Shown: positions 26,294-35,331, counted from the first letter of the stretch. The stretch is DNA of 64,000 bases from DATBFG01 sp036558645 (GCA_036558645.1 DATBFG010000120.1:47315-111314); one strand, 5' to 3'. The notes: a model not told the origin generated them from the sequence alone. Numbers and translations are program-made.

Positions 26294-27064
26294 ATGTCCG
26301 GCAGAGCTGGTCCTCGGGAACTGACGATCATCTCTATTCCCCTTGCTGACGAGGTGTTGCCTGGCGATTCCCTGGCAGCAAAACTTCTCGCCGCGTTCCG
26401 GCATCAGAAACTACGCCTCAAGCAAGGCGACATCGTGGTAATCAAGCACAAGATCGTTTCAAAAGCGGAGGGGTGCCTGGTGGATTTGTCGTCGGTTCAA
26501 CCGTCGACGAGCTCAATGACATGGGCCCGCAAGCACAAGCTTGACGCCCGAGTAACAGAGGTTGCGTTGTCTCAAAGCAAGCGCATTGTGCGCCGCAGAT
26601 CGGGCGTGCTCATCACCGAGACTTCACATGGATTCGTCTGCGCCAACAGTGGCGTGGATGTCTCCAACGTCGATGGGGGCCGTCATGCTCTGCTCCTACC
26701 AGAAGATCCGGATCGATCAGCCCGCCAACTTTACCGCTACATCAAGAAACACCTGCAACTTTCCATTCCCGTCATCATCACAGATACTTTCGGCAGGCCA
26801 TGGCGCGAAGGATTGACCGAGGTTGCAATTGGTGTTGCGGGCATGCAGGCTTTGCACGATGATCGTGGCCGGCAGGATCCCCATGGCTACAAGCTGCGAG
26901 TAAGCATCGAGGCCGTTGCCGACGAACTAGCTTGCGCAGCAGGCCTTGTATGCGGCAAGCTAGCTCGCACACCGGCATGTATCATCCGGGGATTTCAGTA
27001 CAAACCCGGAGCAGGCACAGCGCGCGATCTGATTCGCCCCGCTGCCAACGATTTGTTTCGGTAG
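26294..27064 (+). CDS. cofE: Coenzyme F420-0:L-glutamate ligase CofE
   Basis: 256 aa. Adds gamma-linked glutamates to F420-0. Family motifs include KHKIVSKAEG, RRSGVLITETSHGFVCANSGVD, IITDTFGRPWREGLTEVAIGVAG and HGYKLRV. It starts immediately after the cofC stop. Only the ligase domain is present; the C-terminal nitroreductase-like FMN domain of actinobacterial FbiB, which reduces the dehydro intermediate, is missing and no separate copy is seen in the window. Confidence 0.94.
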   Translation: MSGRAGPRELTIISIPLADEVLPGDSLAAKLLAAFRHQKLRLKQGDIVVIKHKIVSKAEGCLVDLSSVQPSTSSMTWARKHKLDARVTEVALSQSKRIVRRRSGVLITETSHGFVCANSGVDVSNVDGGRHALLLPEDPDRSARQLYRYIKKHLQLSIPVIITDTFGRPWREGLTEVAIGVAGMQALHDDRGRQDPHGYKLRVSIEAVADELACAAGLVCGKLARTPACIIRGFQYKPGAGTARDLIRPAANDLFR

Positions 27065-27080
27065 CGCGCAAGGAGAAAGT

Positions 27081-28313
27081 ATGGTCCGGCCACTAACACC
27101 CTCTGAACTGGAGGCCTTCCCTACACTGGAATGGCCTGATGTAGCGCCGCTTTTGACGCCAGACACTCGCAGTGCGCTTGAACGCGTGCTCGAAGCTGGG
27201 GATGGTGGAATCCTCAGTCGCGATGAATGCCTGAGTCTAGGTGCCGTCGAGGGCGACGACTTGCTTGGATTGTTGGTGGCTGCCGACGCTCTGCGGAGGG
27301 AGCTTGTCGGAAATCTGGTCACCTACGTTGTGAACCGCAACATCAACTTCACTAATATCTGCTTCGTCGGTTGCAAATTCTGTGCGTTCAGCCGTGGCCC
27401 TCGTGAGGCAGACACCTATTTCCTAAGCCTCGATGAAGTGGCGCAAAAAGCAATTGAAGCCTGGTCAATCGGCGCCACCGAAGTTTGCATTCAAGGGGGA
27501 CTCCCGCATGGGCTCCCGCCGTTTTACTATCGCGACATTTTGCGCGCGGTGAAGAATGCCGTTCCCCGCATGCATATCCATGCCTTCTCTCCAATGGAGA
27601 TCATGTACGGAATCGAGCTTACCGGTATGCCATTGCCGGATTATCTGAAAATGTTGCGCGACAATGGACTAGATACCCTTCCCGGTACGGCCGCTGAAAT
27701 CCTTGATGATGAAGTCCGTCACGTTCTCTCCCGCAACAAGCTGACTTCAGAACAATGGCAGCAGGTAGTCCGAACTGCGCACCAATGTGGCATACGCACC
27801 ACGTCTACATTGATGTACGGACATATTGAAACTCCTGCGCATTGGGTGAACCAACTCCTGCTCTTCCGGGACATTCAAAGGGAAACTGGAGGCTTCACCG
27901 AATTCGTTCCGCTCGGCTTTGTTCACCAGAACACGCTTCTCTTTCATCAGGGGCTCGCCCGCAGCGGCCCGACCTTAGCCGAGCATCTCAAGATTCATGC
28001 TCTCAGCCGCGTTCTCCTGGCAGGATCGATCAACAATATTCAGGTTTCGTGGGTAAAGCTCAACCGCAAGCTGTCGCAGCTTTGCCTGCACGCTGGTGCC
28101 AATGACTACGGCGGAACGCTGATGGAGGAGAATATTTCGCGGGAAGCCGGCGCAACCGCCGGGCAGTACACGAGTCCCGATGATTTTCAGTCTCTCATCT
28201 TCGAGATTGGGAGAATTCCAGCCGTGCGCAATACCACGTACTCGCGAATCAAAATCCAGGCTCAGCATGACGACTTCGCGTACGAGCATCTTCTTCAGGC
28301 GGAATTCGCGTGA
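27081..28313 (+). CDS. cofH: Fo synthase subunit CofH
   Basis: 410 aa radical SAM protein, partner of CofG. The CX3CX2C motif is CFVGCKFC (C94, C98, C101). Family segments NRNINFTNIC, EVCIQGGLPHGLPPFYY, GLDTLPGTAAEIL, TSTLMYGHIETP and GANDYGGTLMEENISREAG are intact. An N-terminal helical extension of about 75 residues is normal for CofH. The gap to cofE is only 16 bases, and its TGA overlaps the GTG of npdG. Confidence 0.95.
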   Translation: MVRPLTPSELEAFPTLEWPDVAPLLTPDTRSALERVLEAGDGGILSRDECLSLGAVEGDDLLGLLVAADALRRELVGNLVTYVVNRNINFTNICFVGCKFCAFSRGPREADTYFLSLDEVAQKAIEAWSIGATEVCIQGGLPHGLPPFYYRDILRAVKNAVPRMHIHAFSPMEIMYGIELTGMPLPDYLKMLRDNGLDTLPGTAAEILDDEVRHVLSRNKLTSEQWQQVVRTAHQCGIRTTSTLMYGHIETPAHWVNQLLLFRDIQRETGGFTEFVPLGFVHQNTLLFHQGLARSGPTLAEHLKIHALSRVLLAGSINNIQVSWVKLNRKLSQLCLHAGANDYGGTLMEENISREAGATAGQYTSPDDFQSLIFEIGRIPAVRNTTYSRIKIQAQHDDFAYEHLLQAEFA

Positions 28314-28993
28314 GCCGGGCGATCGCCGTACTCGGAGGCACAGGTCCGGAAGGGCTTGGTCTCGCCTTGCGTTGGGCGAAGGCTGGGGAAGTTGTCATCA
28401 TCGGATCGCGCAACAAAAATCGTGCACAGCAGGCGGCAGAAAGGATTCAAGCGAAACTGGGCTCGCAAGCCCAGATCTCAGGTCAAGAGAACGCGGAAGC
28501 ATGCGCCAATGCGGACGTTCTTGTCCTCACAGTGCCTTTCGAGGGGCACGCCGCGTTGTTGAAACAACTGAAGCCTGCAATTACTGAGGGGAGTATCGTA
28601 GTCGATGCCACCGTCCCCCTGGCGGCCAGTGTCGGAGGCCGCGCCTCGCGCACCCTGGGAGTTTGGCAGGGATCCGCGGCGCAAGAAACCGCTGAATTGG
28701 TACCCGCCGATGTCTCTGTCGTGGCGGCTTTTCACAACACATCCGCCGAAATTCTTAACGGTGACACCCCGGTCGATTGCGATGTCATTGTTTGCGGCGA
28801 CGATCCGGAAGCCAATCAACTCGTGCGTTCCCTTGCTGCGAAGATTGAGGGCGTGCGCGCCATCGACGGTGGAAAGCTCGAGAATGCGCGCATCCTCGAG
28901 CAGATCACAGCGCTTCTGATCGGGCTGAATATTCGTCATAAGGGCCACTCGGGAATCCGTATCACAGGGCTGCCGCCTGCAGCCTACCAATAA
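28310..28993 (+). CDS. npdG: F420H2:NADP oxidoreductase (NADPH-dependent F420 reductase)
   Basis: 227 aa Rossmann protein (IAVLGGTGPEGLGLALRWAKAG, GSRNKNRA for the NADPH phosphate, FHNTSAEIL). It transfers hydride between NADPH and F420 and supplies F420H2 to reductases or oxidoreductases. It starts with GTG at 28310, overlapping cofH by four bases. Having F420 synthesis and its reductase in one operon, next to luciferase-like enzymes, argues for local use of F420H2 in catabolism, as in known F420-dependent nitroaromatic pathways. Confidence 0.93.
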   Translation: MSRAIAVLGGTGPEGLGLALRWAKAGEVVIIGSRNKNRAQQAAERIQAKLGSQAQISGQENAEACANADVLVLTVPFEGHAALLKQLKPAITEGSIVVDATVPLAASVGGRASRTLGVWQGSAAQETAELVPADVSVVAAFHNTSAEILNGDTPVDCDVIVCGDDPEANQLVRSLAAKIEGVRAIDGGKLENARILEQITALLIGLNIRHKGHSGIRITGLPPAAYQ

Positions 28994-29033
28994 ATCAAAT
29001 TGCTAACTCGCCAAGGGGATTTCGAATTCATCC

Positions 29034-29828
29034 ATGAGCCAGTCCTCCGAGGTTCAACCGGCAATCGAATTCCGAGGCGTTTGTTATGAGCTCGGCAGTT
29101 CACGGGAACTCTTGCACAATCTCTCTTTTAGGGTTCTTCCCGGCGAAACCCTGGTCCTTCTCGGTCGCAGTGGTTCCGGTAAGACCACCACTCTCAAGTT
29201 GATCAATGTGCTGCTCGAACCAACAGCTGGTGAAATTCTTGTGAATGGAAAACCTCTGCGAGAGTGGGATCTAATCCGCCTTCGACGCAGTATCGGATAT
29301 GCGATCCAGGAAGTCGGACTGTTCCCTCATTTCACCGTGGCGCGCAACATCGGCCTCGTGCCGCACATTGAAAGCTGGCCGGCCGATCGCATTCAAAAGC
29401 GGGTGCAGGAACTACTACGCTTGGTGGGTCTTGATGAAAATCTAGCAATGCGCTATCCGCGCGAACTCTCCGGTGGACAGCGCCAGAGGGTGGGCGTTGC
29501 TCGAGCGCTAGCCGCTGATCCTCCAATTCTGTTGATGGACGAACCTTTCGGTGCTCTGGATCCCATCACACGCGTTGAGTTGCAGCGCGAATTCCTCGCA
29601 TTGCAGGATCGCCTGAAGAAGACCGTCGTCTTCGTGACACACGATCTACGGGAGGCTCTTCTACTGGGCACCCGAATTGCCCTAATCGACGGCGGAAAGT
29701 TGGCAGCGATGCATACGCCAAGAGAATTTCTGCGCTCCTCGGATCCCTTGGTAAAAGCATACGTTAACGCGTTCGGCGCCGAACTTCGCGATCGCGACGA
29801 CCCCACTCCAAATAGAGGTGCCTCATGA
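29034..29828 (+). CDS. Quaternary-amine/osmoprotectant-type ABC transporter ATPase
   Basis: 264 aa. Walker A GRSGSGKT (G44-T51), signature LSGGQRQR, Walker B LLMDEPFGALDP and the switch HDLREALLLG are intact. It resembles OpuCA/ProV but has no C-terminal CBS domains, so it should lack ionic-strength gating. It lies 40 bases after npdG and overlaps the permease start (ATGA). In this context it may import the pathway substrate, not act in osmoprotection (inference). Confidence 0.88.
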   Translation: MSQSSEVQPAIEFRGVCYELGSSRELLHNLSFRVLPGETLVLLGRSGSGKTTTLKLINVLLEPTAGEILVNGKPLREWDLIRLRRSIGYAIQEVGLFPHFTVARNIGLVPHIESWPADRIQKRVQELLRLVGLDENLAMRYPRELSGGQRQRVGVARALAADPPILLMDEPFGALDPITRVELQREFLALQDRLKKTVVFVTHDLREALLLGTRIALIDGGKLAAMHTPREFLRSSDPLVKAYVNAFGAELRDRDDPTPNRGAS

Positions 29829-30457
29829 ACTTCTGGCAATTTATGTCGCACAACCGGGCTGAAGTTCTTGAGGCTACCGCACAGCACTTGTGGCTGGTGG
29901 CTGCTTCGATCGCACTGGCGGCGTTGATTGGCATACCACTCGGAATTCTTATCACGCGAAGAGCAGTGCTGAGCAAGCCCGTGCTTGGCGCTGCAAACAT
30001 TATTCAAACTATTCCCAGCCTCGCGCTATTCGGATTTCTTCTGCCCGCCCCCTGGATAGGCGAGCGTGCGGATCGCCTTGCGATTTTGGCTCTGACCCTG
30101 TATTCGCTCCTTCCACTTATTCGCAACACCTACACCGGCATCAAGGGTGTCGATCGCGCTGTGATCGAAGCCGGACGCGGCATGGGGATGACAGATCGCC
30201 AATTGCTCTGGCAAGTGGAACTGCCTCTTGCTCTAGGGGTCATTATTGCCGGAGTGCGAGTCGCCGCCGTGATCTCCGTCGGCTTGGCAACGATCGCTGC
30301 CGCGATTGGTGCCGGAGGGTTGGGCGAGTACATCTTTCGTGGATTGGCCATGGTGAACAACCCGGTCATCCTTGCGGGAGCAATTCCTGCTGCGATTCTC
30401 GCCATCGTGGCCGATGTCGGATTGGGTTGGCTTGAGAAGCGACTAAGCCCCGGATAA
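29825..30457 (+). CDS. Quaternary-amine-type ABC transporter permease
   Basis: 210 aa inner-membrane protein with about five or six transmembrane segments and the permease EAA-like loop (VIEAGRGMGMTDRQLLWQVELPLALGVIIAGVRVA). The segment LGAANIIQTIPSLALFGFLL is typical of OpuCB/YehW-type permeases. It overlaps the ATPase gene by four bases and is followed 23 bases later by the binding protein gene, so the three form a complete importer. Confidence 0.9.
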   Translation: MNFWQFMSHNRAEVLEATAQHLWLVAASIALAALIGIPLGILITRRAVLSKPVLGAANIIQTIPSLALFGFLLPAPWIGERADRLAILALTLYSLLPLIRNTYTGIKGVDRAVIEAGRGMGMTDRQLLWQVELPLALGVIIAGVRVAAVISVGLATIAAAIGAGGLGEYIFRGLAMVNNPVILAGAIPAAILAIVADVGLGWLEKRLSPG

Positions 30458-30480
30458 TCCCGGCGAGGGCACACCAGTTC

Positions 30481-31359
30481 ATGAAGCGCCGCATTCTCAT
30501 ATTGCTTTCTATATCGGCTCTCCTTACTTCCTGCGGACCCGGGCGAGAGAACCGCATCGTCGTCGGTTCAAAAAACTTTACTGAGCAACTGATCCTGGGA
30601 GAAATCATTGCGCAGCAGATTGAAAATAAGACCCACCTGCCTGTCGAGCGGAAGTTCTATCTAGCTGGAACCTACATTTGTCAGCAGGCTATTCTCGGCG
30701 GACGCATCGATATTTTTCCGGAATACACAGGCACGGCGCTGACCGCCATTCTCAAGGAGAATCCAGGCCGGAAACGAGAAGAGGTACTCACCCGTGTTCA
30801 GAGTGAATACGCGCGGCGTTTTCAGCTGGCAGTCGGCCCTGCACTTGGCTTCGACGACACCTTTGCCATCCAAATCAGGGGAGAAGATGCACGGAAGTTC
30901 TCACTGAAGACTCTCTCGCAGGCTGCTTCATACACGCCACATTGGCGCGCAGGGTTTGGATACGAATTTATGGAGCGTCCAGACGGCTATCAGGGCCTAG
31001 TGTCGATCTACGGTCTGCATTTTGCAGAAAAGCCACGCATCATGGATCTTGGCTTGCTCACGCGCGCTCTGAAAGACAAGCAGGTCGACCTGATTGCCGG
31101 AAACATGACGGATGGTCTCATTCCTGTACTCGATTTGTTCGTGCTCGAGGATGACAAGCACTACTTTCCTCCGTACGAAGCGGTTCCGATCGTCCGGCAA
31201 GAGTTGCTCAATAAGCACCCTGAAGTAAAAGCAGCTCTCGACGAACTGGCAGGAAAAATCTCAGACGACGACATGCGTCAACTCAACTACGCCGTCGACG
31301 GCCAGCACCAGGACGCCGCTGAAGTAGTGAAAGAGTTTCTAAGACGCAAAAACCTGTAG
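30481..31359 (+). CDS. Quaternary-amine-type ABC transporter substrate-binding lipoprotein
   Basis: 292 aa. Lipoprotein signal (MKRRILILLSISALLTSC, lipidated Cys at 18), then an OpuAC-type binding fold beginning IVVGSKNFTEQLILGEII and containing ILGGRIDIFPEYTGTALTAIL. Proteins of this group bind betaine, choline, carnitine or related cations in an aromatic box; several Tyr, Phe and Trp are present but the box cannot be assigned without a structure. It is the last gene of the rightward operon; no clear hairpin terminator follows. Confidence 0.88.
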   Translation: MKRRILILLSISALLTSCGPGRENRIVVGSKNFTEQLILGEIIAQQIENKTHLPVERKFYLAGTYICQQAILGGRIDIFPEYTGTALTAILKENPGRKREEVLTRVQSEYARRFQLAVGPALGFDDTFAIQIRGEDARKFSLKTLSQAASYTPHWRAGFGYEFMERPDGYQGLVSIYGLHFAEKPRIMDLGLLTRALKDKQVDLIAGNMTDGLIPVLDLFVLEDDKHYFPPYEAVPIVRQELLNKHPEVKAALDELAGKISDDDMRQLNYAVDGQHQDAAEVVKEFLRRKNL

Positions 31360-31441
31360 CCAGCAAATTCAATCCTTCGAAGACAGAGATTGCAAACTAG
31401 CAACTTGAAGGCTGACGACTGACAGCTAATAGCTGATTCCT

Positions 31442-33874
31442 TTACATCAACCACACCGCATCCACATCCACGATAATCTGTGTCCGAGGAATCTTCTGCG
31501 AGGCTGCGTACGACAGCATTGTGCGCAGCAGCATGTTCAGTTTCTCCCGGCTCGCCGACTTCAACACAAAATGATAGCGGTAGTCCCGCTTTAATCGCAC
31601 AATTGGGGCCGCCGCCGGGCCCAGTACTCGCACGCCGTCGTGTCGTGTCTTTTCGAACCACTTGCCCAGAGTGCCCGACCACCGCATGGCCTCGTCGACC
31701 TTATCGCTGCGTACAAGCACGTTCGCAAGAGCGCTATAGGGCGGATAGTGCATCCAACTCCGAAAGCGCAGCTCTTTTTCGTAAAAGCCGAGGAAGTCAT
31801 GCTGGGCCGCAAACTGAACTGCGTAGTGATCCGGGAAATATGTTTGAAGGACAACCTTTCCCTGAACTGGCCCTCGCCCCGCGCGTCCGGCAACTTGCGT
31901 TAGCAGCTGGAACGTACGTTCGGCAGCACGGAAATCCGGCAGTCCCAAAGCCATATCCGCTCCCACGACTCCAACTAGCGTGACTCCATGAATATCGTGG
32001 CCCTTCGCGATCATTTGCGTCCCAACCAGCAAGTCGAGTTCACCCTGGTCCAGCGCGTTCAGCGCGCGTTCGAAATCCTCCCGGCCACGCACCGTGTCTC
32101 TGTCGAGGCGTCCGACGCGGGCCTGCGGAAACATCCCGTGCAGCAACTCTTCCAGCTTCTCCGAACCCGTGCCCAGAAAATAGACATACTCACTTCCGCA
32201 TTCAGGACACGCTTCCGGAACCGCGGCCATGTGTCCGCAGTAGTGGCAAACCATGCGGCGCGAACCTTTGTGATGTGTCATGGCAATCGCGCAATTTCTG
32301 CACTCAAGCGTCTTGCCGCAGCTTCGGCATAGAACTACCGGAGAGTAGCCCCTGCGGTTCAGCAGAACCATCGCTTGCTCTTTTCGATCGAGCCGTTCTT
32401 TGATCTCCTGCGCTAACTTTCGCGAGATAACGTGCTCGTGGCCGGTCTCCTGAAATTCCTGCCGCATGTCGATGATCTCGACGTCAGGCAGGGGACGTTT
32501 TTCCACCCGGTCGCGCAACTCCAGCAGCTTGTACTTATCCTTCTTGGCGTTGTAGTAGGACTCCAGTGACGGAGTCGCCGACCCTAGCACCACAACAGCA
32601 TTCGCCATCTTGGCGCGCATCACCGCCACGTCGCGCGCGTGGTACCGCGGTGTTTCTTCTTGTTTGTAAGACGAATCCTGCTCTTCATCGACAATCATCA
32701 GCGCCAGATCGGCCACCGGAGCAAATACCGCCGATCGCGTGCCGACAACAACCCGCGCTTCGCCCCGCTTGATACGATGCCACTGCTCCGCGCGTTCTTC
32801 GTTGCTCAGAGCGGAATGCAAGATGGCGACTTCATCTCCGAAAACCTGATGCAAGTCGGCAGCGACGGCCGGAGTGAGTCCAATCTCGGGAACCAGCAGA
32901 ATCGCAGAACGCCCGGCATCAAGAACGGCGCGCATCGCCGTGAGGTACACAGCCGTTTTGCCCGAGCCAGTAACTCCATGCATGAGGGCGCCGAAAAACT
33001 TACGAGATGCTACCGACTCTTGGATATGGGAGAGAGCGTCCTTCTGTGCTCTGTTCAATTCGAATTCCAGAGGTGAACGCCGTGCTCTCGCACCCGACAC
33101 CTTGAACTCGGCTGGCTCTTCAACGATCTCTACCAAGCCCCGTTTCACCAGCGTTGCCAACGTGCTGCGCGGAATATCAAGTTCATTTAGAAACCCAGTC
33201 GCGATCTTTCCGCCCGCAGCCGCAAGAGTATCCACAATCGCCTGCTGATTGGCGTTCAGCTTCCCCTCGGCGCTCTTGAGCACGACGACTCTTACCGTTC
33301 GCGTGGCGTCGCGTTGACCGGAGACGTCCTCGCGTTCAATCCACTTCTTGCGCACCATCCCCGCAAGGACTGCTTTCGAAACTTTCAAAGACGACTTTAG
33401 GCTGGATTCGAATGCATCGTCTCGTTGCACCAGATAGTCGAGTACTCGTATCTCGGCGAGTTGCTCATCAGAAGATCGGCGGCTTCGCGTGTAACCGGCT
33501 GTGCTTGCCGTATGCAAGGCCGTGTGCCCGGTCTCGGTGATGCGATAGCTGACACTGCGCTTAAACTCCGCGCCCAGCGGCAACATCGTACGCAGCACTT
33601 CCCCGAGAGGAGCAAGGTAGTAGTCCGCTATCCATCGTCCTAAGCGCAAGAGCTGCTGGTCCAGTACTGGTTCATTATCGACAGCGCTGTGGAGGTTCTT
33701 CGCTTGAACGGGAGGCTTGCGGTCATGAAGTTCAACCACAATGCCCGACATCCGCTGCTGCCGGAACGGCACAAGCACCCTCCCCCCAACGACGGGATGC
33801 ATGCCTTCTGGAATGCGGTAGGTGAAGGCGGCATCGAGGGGGACCGCAACCGCTACATCGCAGAATTCAGGCAT
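31442..33874 (-). CDS. priA: Primosomal replication helicase PriA
   Basis: About 810 aa. DNA-binding N-domain (DVAVAVPLDAAFTYRIPEG), SF2 helicase core with Walker A GVTGSGKTAVY, a DEEQDSSYKQ motif II (the fourth residue is Gln where many PriA have His), eight zinc cysteines in CRSCGKTLECRNC...CHYCGH...CPECG, and motif VI VAGRAGRG. It restarts stalled forks. Start 33874 has AAGGAAGG upstream and the family-like MPEFCDVA start; an in-frame GTG at 33910 adds 12 residues. It is at the end of the leftward housekeeping run. Confidence 0.94.
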   Translation of the reverse strand: MPEFCDVAVAVPLDAAFTYRIPEGMHPVVGGRVLVPFRQQRMSGIVVELHDRKPPVQAKNLHSAVDNEPVLDQQLLRLGRWIADYYLAPLGEVLRTMLPLGAEFKRSVSYRITETGHTALHTASTAGYTRSRRSSDEQLAEIRVLDYLVQRDDAFESSLKSSLKVSKAVLAGMVRKKWIEREDVSGQRDATRTVRVVVLKSAEGKLNANQQAIVDTLAAAGGKIATGFLNELDIPRSTLATLVKRGLVEIVEEPAEFKVSGARARRSPLEFELNRAQKDALSHIQESVASRKFFGALMHGVTGSGKTAVYLTAMRAVLDAGRSAILLVPEIGLTPAVAADLHQVFGDEVAILHSALSNEERAEQWHRIKRGEARVVVGTRSAVFAPVADLALMIVDEEQDSSYKQEETPRYHARDVAVMRAKMANAVVVLGSATPSLESYYNAKKDKYKLLELRDRVEKRPLPDVEIIDMRQEFQETGHEHVISRKLAQEIKERLDRKEQAMVLLNRRGYSPVVLCRSCGKTLECRNCAIAMTHHKGSRRMVCHYCGHMAAVPEACPECGSEYVYFLGTGSEKLEELLHGMFPQARVGRLDRDTVRGREDFERALNALDQGELDLLVGTQMIAKGHDIHGVTLVGVVGADMALGLPDFRAAERTFQLLTQVAGRAGRGPVQGKVVLQTYFPDHYAVQFAAQHDFLGFYEKELRFRSWMHYPPYSALANVLVRSDKVDEAMRWSGTLGKWFEKTRHDGVRVLGPAAAPIVRLKRDYRYHFVLKSASREKLNMLLRTMLSYAASQKIPRTQIIVDVDAVWLM

Positions 33875-34004
33875 GGAAGGTAACGCCTTCCTTGCTGCCC
33901 GTGGATTCACTGGAAATGAAAGTAGCGTCGGCGTTTCGCCGGCAGCGGTATTCGATCACGCAGTTATCTTAAAGGAAGGAACCAGTCTCGCAATCACGCC
34001 TCAA

Positions 34005-34817
34005 CTATTCTGGACCACTCTTCTTCGGCACTTCCCAGCCCAGCTCTTTCATCACCATCTGCAGATCTTTCCACGCTTCCTTCTTCTGACGCGGATCACG
34101 CAACAGGAATGCAGGGTGGTAGGTCACTGCAAGCTTTGTGCCGCGAAAGTCGTACCAGTGTCCACGAAGCTCCGCCATAGGCGCATTGACTGCGAGCAGG
34201 GTCTTGGCCGCCACTGCGCCTAGCGCCACGATCACTTTAGGTTTGATCACTCCAATCTGCCGCATCAGAAACGGCGAACAGGTGTCGCACTCCTCGCGCT
34301 CCGGCGTGCGATTTCCGGGCGGACGGCACTTGATGATGTTCGCGATGTATACATCTTCACGCTGAATCCCCATCGCCTTGATCATGTTGTTCAGCAACTG
34401 ACCGGCGCGCCCCACGAACGGCTCACCCTGAATATCCTCATCCGCTCCCGGCGCCTCACCGATAAACATCAACTCGGCCCGAGGATTCCCTACCCCAAAC
34501 ACAATCTGCTTGCGTCCCTGCTTGTGCAGTACGCAACGCGTGCAATCGCCGATATCTTCGCGGATCGCGCGCAGCGCCTGGACCGGATCGGAGATTTGCG
34601 ACTCGGGACTCTTCCCCGATGGCTGAAGTACAGGTAAAGCCGCTTTTCGAGGCATAGGATCGGATTGCTCTTCATTAGCGATTTCAGGAGATTCGACTAC
34701 GGGTGCATCTGCCGGCGAAACTTCGCGGCGATAGAAATCATAAATGCCAAGCTCGTTGTAGAAGCGAATACGCTCGGTGAGGGCGCGTTTGAGCTGCGGA
34801 TCAAGTGTAGATGGCAT
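34005..34817 (-). CDS. Family 4-type uracil-DNA glycosylase (4Fe-4S)
   Basis: 270 aa. Removes uracil from DNA. Motif A is GEAPGADED and motif B-like YHPAFLLRDP. The four cluster cysteines fit C92, C95 (CTRC), C164 (IKCRPP) and C180 (C177 nearby). An N-terminal extension of about 80 residues, Pro/Glu-rich and probably flexible, precedes the catalytic domain and is longer than in minimal members. It lies between the small membrane protein gene and priA, all leftward. Confidence 0.92.
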   Translation of the reverse strand: MPSTLDPQLKRALTERIRFYNELGIYDFYRREVSPADAPVVESPEIANEEQSDPMPRKAALPVLQPSGKSPESQISDPVQALRAIREDIGDCTRCVLHKQGRKQIVFGVGNPRAELMFIGEAPGADEDIQGEPFVGRAGQLLNNMIKAMGIQREDVYIANIIKCRPPGNRTPEREECDTCSPFLMRQIGVIKPKVIVALGAVAAKTLLAVNAPMAELRGHWYDFRGTKLAVTYHPAFLLRDPRQKKEAWKDLQMVMKELGWEVPKKSGPE

Positions 34818-34860
34818 GAACGAAAACTATTGTATCTTGCTTGCATCGTGGAAAAGCGGG

Positions 34861-35331
34861 TCAATCATTCGTCCACCAATGGTGCGACTCGAAATCGTAG
34901 GTAACCACGCCATGGAACATGGCCGCAAAATACAACCTTGGCGGCTCGCTAGCGTAGCCATATCGCCGGCCCATCCACGTGTAACTCGGGCGCGGCAGGG
35001 ACGGCAGAAATTCCGGCACGAGCTGATCTAATGATCGAGGGTATACGCCGTTGCTCCTCCGAAACTCTTCGCAAGCCTTAATCACGGGGGCAGCTCGATT
35101 CTGTGCGACGTGCCAGTTGAACACAGACCACGACTGGCTTGCGGCGCCTAAAGCTCCAAAAACGAGCGCGACTCGAAGGAGATTGCGCGAAGGCGGCTTA
35201 TCAAGGAAGTAAATAATGACACAAATGAGCGCTATGAAAAACCCCAACCCGCCGAGGATACCGACGCCGAGCACGAACTCGGAGGCTAACATGATTCCGG
35301 CGATGAGGAGCGATTGCCTTGTTGAGCTCAC
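34861..35331 (-). CDS. Small membrane protein of unknown function
   Basis: 156 aa. Three hydrophobic segments in the first 85 residues (near LLIAGIMLASEFVLGVGIL, FFIALICVIIYFL and VALVFGALGAASQSW) precede a soluble tail containing an AC-x-EFRRSNGVYPRSLDQLVPEFLP segment, which resembles the post-helix region of pilin-like proteins. Start GTG 35331 overlaps the coaBC stop as GTGA, the same coupling used by gmk/yicC; the longer frame up to 35403 lies inside coaBC. Function unknown. Confidence 0.7.
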   Translation of the reverse strand: MSSTRQSLLIAGIMLASEFVLGVGILGGLGFFIALICVIIYFLDKPPSRNLLRVALVFGALGAASQSWSVFNWHVAQNRAAPVIKACEEFRRSNGVYPRSLDQLVPEFLPSLPRPSYTWMGRRYGYASEPPRLYFAAMFHGVVTYDFESHHWWTND

